Shown: positions 13,699 through 19,368 of the stretch, piece after piece
Position numbering within the stretch: the first letter of the stretch is position 1
Layout of the letters: each line of letters opens with the position of its first letter
NCBI GenBank assembly: GCA_041685355.1
Contig: JAWLFY010000095.1
Span: 1 to 19,368, forward strand
Source of the DNA: JAWLFY01 sp041685355
GTDB taxonomy: Bacteria > Planctomycetota > Planctomycetia > Pirellulales > Pirellulaceae
DNA: 19,368 nucleotides
Direction of reading: 5' to 3'
Made by a program: the position numbers and the translations under genes
The notes under the pieces: generated by a model
The model's input: the letters and a program-made list of their open reading frames with translations, nothing else
Told to the model about the DNA's origin: nothing
Databases searched by the model: none

Positions 13699-15555
13699 AT
13701 GGGACGACCCGACGACCCGCCTTTCGAAAGCGATCCCGACTTCGAACGCGGGTCCAGGTTTGAGCGCGCGCCCGACCTCGAGTGTGCGCCCGACTTCGAG
13801 TGTGCGCCCGACCTCGAGTGTGCGCCCGACCTCGAGAGCGACGCCGACCTGCAGGCTTTGTTGGCGGAGGTGTTGGACGCGATCGACCGCGGCGAGTCGA
13901 TCGACGGCGAGCGGCTTCGACGCGAACAACCGCGATACGCCGGGGCGATCCTGGCATTCCTGGAGACTTCGGGGAAGCTCCGGTCGTTGTTCCGGGCCTC
14001 GCTCGATGACACGTCCCCCACGGCGGATCCGCTCACGGCCGACCTCTCGGCAAGGGATTCCACGAAGCCCCGGCCATCGGCAGCGGATCGCGGGTCGGGA
14101 CTTGATGGTTCGAAAAACTCGGGGTCGACCTGGTCGTTGGGCCGGCTTCGACGCGCCGAGTTCCCGGTCGCGTTCGGCGAGTATTCGCTGTTGGCGGAGA
14201 TCGATCGTGGCGGGATGGGGATCGTGTTCAAGGCGGAGCATCGTCGATTGAACCGGATCGTGGCGTTGAAGGTGTTGCGGGCGGGGGAGTTGTCGGGGGA
14301 CGAGGAGTTGGCGAGGTTCCGTGTAGAGGCGGAAGCGTGCGCGTCGCTCAACCACCCCAACATCGTGTCGGTGTTTGAGGTCGGGGAGATCCGGGGGCTG
14401 ACCTATTTCACGATGCCGTACATCGACGGGGAGAGCCTCGCGTCGGTCGCCCGACGTGGCGAACTCGGGTTCAAGGATTCGGCACGGGTCGTCGCCCGGA
14501 TCGCCGCGGCGGTCGGGTTCGCCCATCGCCGCGGGATCATCCACCGCGACCTGAAGCCGTCGAACATTTTGATCGACGAGGAGGGGGAGCCTCAGCTGAT
14601 CGATTTCGGGTTGGCGAAGGGTCCCCGCACCGAACGGGGGCTGACGTTCACCGGGCAGATCCTGGGGACACCCGCGTACATGGCGCCGGAGCAGGCTCGC
14701 GGCGAAACGATGACGCCGTTGTGTGACGTCTACTCGTTGGGCGCGGTGCTCTACGAGTTGGTTGCCGGGCAACCGGCTTTCTCGGGTCCGACGCCGGTCG
14801 ACGTGTTGCTTCAGGTGTTGAACGTCGACCCGCCATCGCTTCGCAAGGTGAACCCGAAGGCGCCCCGTCCGATGGTGTCGATCGTCTCGCGGGCGATGGC
14901 GAAGGAGCCCGAGGAACGATACGGGACGGCGACGGAGTTAGAAGAAGACTTGCGCCGGTTCCTGCTGGACGAGCCGATCGAATGTCCGAAGCCGACGTGG
15001 CTCGAGCGGGCGAACTTGTGGTGGCGACGGGAGCCGGTGTTGGTGAGCCACTTGGCGGGGATCCTCGCCGTGTTGCTGATCGTCCTGGTCGCGATGGGTC
15101 TTCGCCCCGGAACGACGGACCACCGCGTCTGGATCCTGGGGCTGCTCAGCGGATGGGCGGCGGGGAGCTACGTATTGCAACGGGTCTCGGTGATCGACCG
15201 ATACCAGACCGCCGCGTTTTGGGGTTGGGCCGCGTTCGATGTCGTGACTTACACGACGTTGATCTACTTAGCGGAACCGCCGCGTGGGCTGTTGATGATC
15301 GGCTATCCGATGATGATCGCGGCGAGCGGGTTGTGGTATCGGACGCGGTTCGTCGTGTTCGTGACCGCGATGTGCATCGCCGGTTTTCTGCTGTTGGCGG
15401 CCGGCGTCGCGACCGGGGCCATCGAGGATTCGCTCACCGAGATGCCCGAATTTTGTGTGATCTACTTGTCGGGGCTAATCGTGTTGGCGTTGTGCGTCGT
15501 CGCGATGATCCGCCGGGTACGGGGACTCGCCGATTACTTTTCGGGTCATCCGTAA
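13699..15555 (+). CDS. Membrane Ser/Thr protein kinase (Hanks/PknB type)
   Basis: This encodes 618 residues. The catalytic motifs are complete: glycine loop IDRGGMGIVFKA (168-179), Lys191 in VALKVL, an acidic helix with Glu210/212, IHRDLKPSN (281-289), DFG (302-304), and GTPAYMAPEQ (323-332). It should therefore be active. Before it, residues 24-47 are four APDLEC-type repeats, then a helical segment (about 48-98) commonly seen before planctomycete kinases, then a disordered linker. After it, five to six membrane segments (about 451-605) replace the extracellular PASTA or WD40 sensors of other kinases. ATG 13699 is chosen; GTG 13687 would add only four residues, and neither has a strong ribosome-binding site. 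The kinase ends 22 bases from the convergent small gene. Confidence 0.92.
   Translation: MGRPDDPPFESDPDFERGSRFERAPDLECAPDFECAPDLECAPDLESDADLQALLAEVLDAIDRGESIDGERLRREQPRYAGAILAFLETSGKLRSLFRASLDDTSPTADPLTADLSARDSTKPRPSAADRGSGLDGSKNSGSTWSLGRLRRAEFPVAFGEYSLLAEIDRGGMGIVFKAEHRRLNRIVALKVLRAGELSGDEELARFRVEAEACASLNHPNIVSVFEVGEIRGLTYFTMPYIDGESLASVARRGELGFKDSARVVARIAAAVGFAHRRGIIHRDLKPSNILIDEEGEPQLIDFGLAKGPRTERGLTFTGQILGTPAYMAPEQARGETMTPLCDVYSLGAVLYELVAGQPAFSGPTPVDVLLQVLNVDPPSLRKVNPKAPRPMVSIVSRAMAKEPEERYGTATELEEDLRRFLLDEPIECPKPTWLERANLWWRREPVLVSHLAGILAVLLIVLVAMGLRPGTTDHRVWILGLLSGWAAGSYVLQRVSVIDRYQTAAFWGWAAFDVVTYTTLIYLAEPPRGLLMIGYPMMIAASGLWYRTRFVVFVTAMCIAGFLLLAAGVATGAIEDSLTEMPEFCVIYLSGLIVLALCVVAMIRRVRGLADYFSGHP
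13768..13839 (+). repeat. Four 18-bp repeats at the N-terminus of the kinase gene
   Basis: Units based on GCGCCCGACCTCGAGTGT lie at 13768-13785, 13786-13803 (one change), 13804-13821 and 13822-13839 (last codon changed). They encode APDLEC, APDFEC, APDLEC and APDLES, an acidic stretch with three regularly spaced cysteines. Confidence 0.95.
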
Positions 15556-15577
15556 CCCTCGCGACACCGGTGAAGGC

Positions 15578-15784
15578 TCAGATCGGCTCTTCAATGAACG
15601 TATGGGCGGACGACTCGTGCGGTGCGACCGGGACGATTTTGGTGACGTTGACCTTCGTGCGGCGGAGTTCTTCGATCTCCGCCGCCATTTCGGCGATCAG
15701 GTTGGCGATCTCGGTCCCGGCGGCTTCGCCGATGTGCACCGTGAGGGCCTTTCGCGAGTTGTAACTCAGTCCGTTCGTTCGCAT
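15578..15784 (-). CDS. Small helical protein of unknown function downstream of glmS
   Basis: This encodes 68 residues. The centre (GTEIANLIAEMAAEIEELRR) is an amphipathic helix with the heptad spacing of a short coiled coil, followed by KVNVTKIVPV. There is no signal peptide or membrane segment. I have a vague memory of similar short planctomycete proteins but cannot name a family. The start at 15784 gives the compact form; an in-frame ATG at 15844 would add 20 residues of less convincing sequence. No strong ribosome-binding site is seen. The gene is on the same strand as glmS, 143 bases downstream, with a hairpin between them, and converges with the kinase gene. Confidence 0.6.
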   Translation of the reverse strand: MRTNGLSYNSRKALTVHIGEAAGTEIANLIAEMAAEIEELRRTKVNVTKIVPVAPHESSAHTFIEEPI

Positions 15785-15866
15785 TTCGTAAGCTCTACAT
15801 CGTTCGCGTGATGAGAAGCCGGCGGCAACCGCCGTGCCGCTCACAAATCAACAACATAACGGCAAC

Positions 15867-15898
15867 CCCCGCGGCGACGGGGCAGTATTCCAGGAATA
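15867..15898. other. Hairpin and perfect palindrome downstream of glmS
   Basis: CCCCG (15867-15871) and CGGGG (15878-15882) form a short stem with a 6-base loop. Next to it TATTCC A GGAATA (15886-15898) is a perfect 13-base palindrome. Read from glmS, the palindrome comes first, then the hairpin, then a moderately T-rich stretch (GTTATGTTGTTGATTTG). This may attenuate or end glmS transcription, but there is no true T-run. The palindrome could instead be a protein-binding site before the small gene. Confidence 0.35.
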
Positions 15899-15927
15899 AT
15901 CGCTCGGGTGGGAACGGCAAGACTTGG

Positions 15928-17784
15928 TCATTCGACGGTGACACTTTTCGCCAAATTCCGCGGCTTGTCGACGTCACACCCCCGCAGCAACGCGACGTGG
16001 TAGGCGAGCAGTTGGAGGGGGACGATCGAGACGATCGGCTGGACGAATTCCGGGACGTGCGGGATATGGATCACGTCGTCGGCGATCGATTCGATGTGCG
16101 GGTCTTCGTATCCGGCGATGGCGATGATCGGTCCGCCGCGGGCTTTGACCTCTTCCATGTTCGCCATGACTTTGCCGTACGTCGTGCCTTGGGGGACGAT
16201 GAAGACGCTCGGGGTGTGCTTGTCGACGAGCGCGATCGGGCCGTGTTTCATTTCGGCCGCCGGGTACCCTTCGGCGTGGACGTAGCTGATCTCTTTCAGC
16301 TTGAGCGCCCCCTCGAGGGCGGTCGGGAAGTTGTAGTTACGTCCCAAGTAAAGGACGTTGGTGGCGTCTTGATACTTCGCCGCGACATCGCGGACCTGGG
16401 CGTCGCAGGTGAGGGCTTGTTGGACCGCGGCGGGGAGCGAGCGGAGTTCTTCGATGATCCGTCGTCCGGATTCGTAGCTGAGGTGACGGAGTCGCCCGAA
16501 GTAGAGGGCGAGCATCGCGAGGGTACAGCACTGCGACGTGTAGGCTTTGGTGCTCGCCACGCCGATTTCGGGCCCGGCGTGAAGATAGATTCCGCCGTCG
16601 GCGGCTTGGGCGATCGAGCTGCCGATGACGTTACACAGCGCCAGCGTGCGGTGCCCTTTCCGTTTGGTCTCGTTGAGCGCCGCCAGGGTGTCGGCGGTCT
16701 CGCCGCTTTGCGTGATCCCGAACACGAGCGTGTCGTTTTCGATCGGCGGGTTTCGGTAACGCAGTTCGCTGGCGTACTCGACGCTGACGGGAATTCGGGC
16801 CAATTCTTCGATCAGGTATTCGCCGACGAGGGCGGAGTGCCAGCTGGTGCCGCACCCGGTGAGGATGATTCGGTCGACCGTCCGCAATTGTTGCGGGGTC
16901 AGGTTGAGTCCGCCGAAAACGGCCGTGGCGTCCTGGTCATCGAGCCGGCCGCGCATCGCGTTACGGATCGAGTCGGGTTGCTCGTAGATCTCCTTGAGCA
17001 TGTAGTGGTCGAAGCCTTCGAGGCTGACGTCGCCCGCTTCGCCGCGAAGGGGTTGGACGTCGACGCGGACTTTCCCTTGATCGCGATGGACGACCGAGAA
17101 GCCGTCGGCGGTGAGCACGGCGATCTGGTGATCGGCCAAGTAGACGATCCGGTCGGTGTGACCGATCAACGGGGAGGAGTCGCTGGCGACGAAGTATTCG
17201 CCCTTGCCGACACCGATCACCAGCGGGCTACCGAACCGCGCGACGATCATCAGGTGGGGACGGTCACGGAAGGCGATCGCGAGCCCGTAGGTGCCGCGGA
17301 GTTGGGCAAGTGCCCATTGCACGGCCGTGAGATAGCGGAAATTCGGTTGGGCCGGGTTTTCGGGAGTGTTCTTGAGGCCTTCGGCGATCAGGTGGGCGGC
17401 CGCCTCGCTGTCGGTCGCCGAGTGAAAGGTGTATCCCTTCGCCTTCAGTTCGGTGCGGAGCTGTTGGTAGTTCTCGATCACCCCGTTGTGAACCAACACG
17501 ACTTCGCCGTCGCCGCCCAGGTGCGGGTGGGCGTTTTCCTCGGTCGCCGGACCGTGGGTCGCCCAGCGGGTGTGTCCGAGTCCGAGGCGGCCGGGCGGGG
17601 GTCCGGCGGCAAGGCGATCGGCAAGCGTCTGGATCCGCCCCACCGAGCGAGTCACCGCACAACCGTCGTCACTAAGAACGGCGAGCCCGGCACTGTCGTA
17701 GCCGCGGTATTCCAGCCTTCGGAGGCCTTCCAACAGGAAGTCACCCGCCTGATCCGCCCCGACATATCCGACGATGCCACACAT
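15928..17784 (-). CDS. glmS: Glutamine--fructose-6-phosphate aminotransferase (isomerizing)
   Basis: GlmS converts fructose 6-phosphate and glutamine to glucosamine 6-phosphate and glutamate, the first committed step toward UDP-GlcNAc, peptidoglycan and lipid A. The 618-residue length fits (E. coli enzyme 609). The start is fixed by MCGIVGYVG, whose Cys2 becomes the N-terminal nucleophile of the glutaminase domain; an in-frame extension upstream would destroy it. Further glutaminase motifs are LEYRGYDSAGLAV, HTRWATHG and VHNGVIENY. Two SIS sugar-isomerase domains follow, with LTGCGTSWHSA (about 307-317), GITQSGETADT, and LKLKEISYVHAEGYPAAEMK containing the catalytic Glu near 498. The C-terminus ends in the canonical PRNLAKSVTVE with its catalytic Lys. 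No glmS ribozyme core is visible upstream. A weak A/T patch (GATATTTTTCG on the minus strand, near 17930) may hold the promoter. Confidence 0.97.
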   Translation of the reverse strand: MCGIVGYVGADQAGDFLLEGLRRLEYRGYDSAGLAVLSDDGCAVTRSVGRIQTLADRLAAGPPPGRLGLGHTRWATHGPATEENAHPHLGGDGEVVLVHNGVIENYQQLRTELKAKGYTFHSATDSEAAAHLIAEGLKNTPENPAQPNFRYLTAVQWALAQLRGTYGLAIAFRDRPHLMIVARFGSPLVIGVGKGEYFVASDSSPLIGHTDRIVYLADHQIAVLTADGFSVVHRDQGKVRVDVQPLRGEAGDVSLEGFDHYMLKEIYEQPDSIRNAMRGRLDDQDATAVFGGLNLTPQQLRTVDRIILTGCGTSWHSALVGEYLIEELARIPVSVEYASELRYRNPPIENDTLVFGITQSGETADTLAALNETKRKGHRTLALCNVIGSSIAQAADGGIYLHAGPEIGVASTKAYTSQCCTLAMLALYFGRLRHLSYESGRRIIEELRSLPAAVQQALTCDAQVRDVAAKYQDATNVLYLGRNYNFPTALEGALKLKEISYVHAEGYPAAEMKHGPIALVDKHTPSVFIVPQGTTYGKVMANMEEVKARGGPIIAIAGYEDPHIESIADDVIHIPHVPEFVQPIVSIVPLQLLAYHVALLRGCDVDKPRNLAKSVTVE

Positions 17785-17841
17785 GCGTTCATCTCGCTGC
17801 ACACGAATTCGTCCGAGAGTCTTCTGCGAACCTCTCGCCGC

Positions 17842-17873
17842 GGACCCTCTGGCCTCCGGACCCTCTGGCCTCT
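17842..17873. repeat. 16-bp direct repeat in the glmS leader
   Basis: GGACCCTCTGGCCTCC (17842-17857) is followed at once by GGACCCTCTGGCCTCT (17858-17873), in the 196-base gap between glmS and the gene upstream. A small hairpin (CCCGC 17902-17906 / GCGGG 17913-17917) lies nearby. The unit is not a multiple of three, as expected for noncoding DNA. Confidence 0.85.
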
Positions 17874-17980
17874 GTCCCCCGGCCGTTCGGAAGTCTACCA
17901 CCCCGCATTTCGGCGGGATCGAAAAATATCCGGATCGTGCGGGTTGGGAAGCCGGAGTTACCGAGGTGGGCCGTGTCGGG

Positions 17981-18907
17981 TCAAGCCGCAACCCGTGTCG
18001 GCGTGATGAACGCGATGTCGCATCGCCGCCACGAGGTCCCGTCGTGGACGAGCACGACCGTCCCGGCGTGACACAACCGACGGATGCGTTCCTGAACCGT
18101 CGGGTCGGCCCACCCCGATTCGACCGCCCCGATCAACACGAGGTCGACCGAGCCGATCGTCCACGCGACCTGTTGCAGTCCGGCGGCCAAGGGCCCGGGG
18201 AATACCCGCACGCTGGCCCCGATACCGCGGACACGACGGTGATACTCTTTGACCGAGACCGAATCGCGGCTGGCGTCGGTCCCCTGCGCCCCGGCCTCGA
18301 ACGGGTCGATGACGGCATAGGTCAAGTCGTCGACCGGTTGCCCGGACGCGAGCGTTTCGAACGTGGAGCACGTCCGCGATCCGTCGCCGACGAAGATCTC
18401 GAGGACTTTCGATACCGGCGCCGACGTTAACAGCTTCCGAAGCCGGGGGTCGCCGCCGCGCCCCCCGCGGGGCAGCAACCCCCATCGCTTCGGAGTGGCA
18501 AGTCGTTCGGCCCCGGTCTCCCCGGTGCCTGACCGATCCGAACAGGCACGTTGGCCTGAAAGGGCGGGCTGGTCGGCAGGGGTCACGACGCCGCTCACCG
18601 GCGTCGCGTGAGCCGGGCGGTGCGTCGAGCCGGCCCGCTTGGCGTGGCGATTCCGTTTCGACGTGTCGTTCGGTGAGACATCCCCCGGTAGCTTCGCGAA
18701 CCCGGCCGGACTCGTGTGCCGCGACGACCGCCCGGTCCGCGCGGTTTCGACATCCCGGATCGGATCCCCGCTCGCCGGGGTCTCCTCGGCCAGCGCGGCG
18801 TTCGCGTCGGCCCGGGTCGCTTGCGCGGCGATCCGGTCGGTCGACCCGACGGTCGCTTCCGACGGGGATCGGCCGAGAAGTCGGTTCCAAAGTTTCAGCA
18901 GTGGCAT
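17981..18907 (-). CDS. Unknown protein with a disordered N-terminus and methyltransferase-like Rossmann domain
   Basis: This encodes 308 residues. The first 15 form an amphipathic start (MPLLKLWNRLLGR). Residues up to about 140 are low-complexity, rich in Ala, Thr, Ser, Arg and Gly, and probably disordered. The C-terminal half looks like a class I methyltransferase fold: VLEIFVGDGSRT (glycine-loop position), YAVIDPFEAG (acidic second strand), SVDLVLIGAVESG (fourth strand) and TVVLVHDGTSWRRCD. The glycine loop deviates from ExGxGxG, so SAM binding is uncertain. GAGG lies about 10 bases upstream of ATG 18907. It is upstream of glmS on the same strand with 196 bases between, so co-transcription is possible but not evident. 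Confidence 0.65.
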   Translation of the reverse strand: MPLLKLWNRLLGRSPSEATVGSTDRIAAQATRADANAALAEETPASGDPIRDVETARTGRSSRHTSPAGFAKLPGDVSPNDTSKRNRHAKRAGSTHRPAHATPVSGVVTPADQPALSGQRACSDRSGTGETGAERLATPKRWGLLPRGGRGGDPRLRKLLTSAPVSKVLEIFVGDGSRTCSTFETLASGQPVDDLTYAVIDPFEAGAQGTDASRDSVSVKEYHRRVRGIGASVRVFPGPLAAGLQQVAWTIGSVDLVLIGAVESGWADPTVQERIRRLCHAGTVVLVHDGTSWRRCDIAFITPTRVAA

Positions 18908-19368
18908 CGCGACGAAGCCTCGTGTCAGTTCCCCCGGCTCGAGAATCCGCGGCGGGGGGGACGCGGGAAAGTGACGGCTATTCCCATTTGTTCGGTCGAA
19001 ACGGGGGCGAGAGTCGAACCGTTCTGTCCGAATTTCGGGTGCGGATCGAGATTCGACCGCGGGACGATCGCCGCGAAGGCGTTCCGTTCAAGACCTAGAG
19101 TTGGCGGACGAGATCGGCCGGTCGCTCCGCCCCCAACGCGCTCGTCTGACCGCGCCCCCCCCGCCCCGCGAATCTCTCCCGCCCGTCGCCGCACTCCGTG
19201 ACCCTCGCCCCCCGTTAAACGCGCCCTCCCCCGTTAAACGCGCCCTCCCCCGTTAAACGCGCCCCCCCCTGTGAATCGCGCCCACCCCGCCGAAGCCTCC
19301 GACGGCACGGAAACGTCGCCGGGAAGCTCCCTTCACCGAGATCGATGCTCGCTCGGTTCGCTCGAGTG
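18908..19368. other. Region without a supported gene at the right edge
   Basis: These 461 bases hold C-rich low-complexity sequence and the 19-bp repeat array at 19214-19289. Open frames here have no ribosome-binding site, family resemblance or consistent codon bias. A GTG at 19271 and an ATG at 19343 open frames that run off the window, but nothing supports either as a gene start. The promoter of the 18907 gene should lie here; I see no convincing -35/-10 pair. Confidence 0.5.
19214..19289. repeat. Four 19-bp tandem repeats, intergenic
   Basis: The unit GTTAAACGCGCCCTCCCCC occurs at 19214-19232 and 19233-19251, with variants at 19252-19270 and 19271-19289 (GTGAATCGCGCCCACCCCG). The array has an A/T-containing core (GTTAAACGCG) in otherwise C-rich sequence. 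The spacing is exact. Confidence 0.92.

Noticed and set aside
12877..14772. A 631-codon minus-strand open frame across the giant protein and kinase genes
   Set aside because: It is antisense to two well-supported genes, spans the gap between them, and gives an Arg/Pro-rich translation with no domain. It is a GC-rich shadow frame.
17785..17980. A glmS ribozyme upstream of glmS
   Set aside because: No recognisable conserved core lies near the start. The region holds a 16-bp direct repeat and a small hairpin only, and the ribozyme is known mainly from Gram-positive bacteria.
19005..19025. tRNA-like T-loop sequence (GGTTCGACT on the minus strand)
   Set aside because: The flanking bases do not form a T-stem, and no acceptor, anticodon or D arm could be built around it.
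19271..19368. A plus-strand gene starting with GTG 19271 or ATG 19343 and running off the window
   Set aside because: No ribosome-binding site is present; the GTG lies inside the tandem repeat array, and too little sequence remains to judge coding character.

Overview
This is a GC-rich bacterial chromosome segment that reads as Planctomycetota, probably a Pirellulaceae-type genome. I infer this from the gene content: a secreted protein with an embedded DUF1559-type segment, a Ser/Thr kinase with a multi-pass C-terminal membrane region, an ECF-type sigma factor next to a cysteine-less membrane anti-sigma-like protein, and a YhaO/YhaN pair whose nuclease subunit has lost metal-ligand motifs. 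Genes are mostly loosely spaced on both strands. The only tightly coupled pair is yhaO-yhaN, which share a 4-nt ATGA overlap.

Layout. Positions 1-524 hold no convincing complete gene: the possible 3' end of an IS5-like transposase at the left edge, the possible start of an interrupted minus-strand gene, a strong hairpin (178-207), and an inverted cluster of GGTGCCACC/GGTGGCACC repeats (353-514). From 525 to 5971 on the minus strand lie, in transcription order, a YhaO-like metallophosphoesterase, a YhaN-like coiled-coil ATPase with an unusual 200-residue Pro/Glu/Arg-rich tail, and a small secreted protein. A pilin-like protein (6278-6745, plus) converges on and overlaps a SAM-dependent methyltransferase (6707-7630, minus).

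Positions 7796-15555 form a plus-strand regulatory and envelope block: membrane anti-sigma-like protein, ECF-type sigma factor, a 1204-residue secreted chimeric protein, and a membrane Ser/Thr kinase. The genes are separated by 75-142 bases. Candidate promoters can be seen before the first gene (ECF-like, GGAAC-N17-CGTC) and before the kinase (TTGGGA-N16-TATGCT). Positions 15578-18907 on the minus strand hold a methyltransferase-fold protein of unknown function, glmS (glucosamine-6-phosphate synthase, the entry step of amino-sugar and peptidoglycan precursor synthesis) and a 68-residue helical protein. The right edge (18908-19368) shows no supported gene but carries a 19-bp tandem repeat.

The most striking pattern is a recurrent class of short tandem duplications. 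At least eleven arrays with units of 15, 18 or 21 bp (always a multiple of three) sit inside five different genes. They fall in linkers, tails, N-termini or a signal peptide, and never in a catalytic core. The tandem arrays outside genes have units of 16 and 19 bp. This looks like continuing repeat expansion filtered by reading-frame selection. I do not see a defence island, CRISPR array, tRNA or rRNA. The best candidates for undescribed biology are the sigma/anti-sigma/giant secreted protein/kinase block and the degenerate YhaO with a tailed YhaN.
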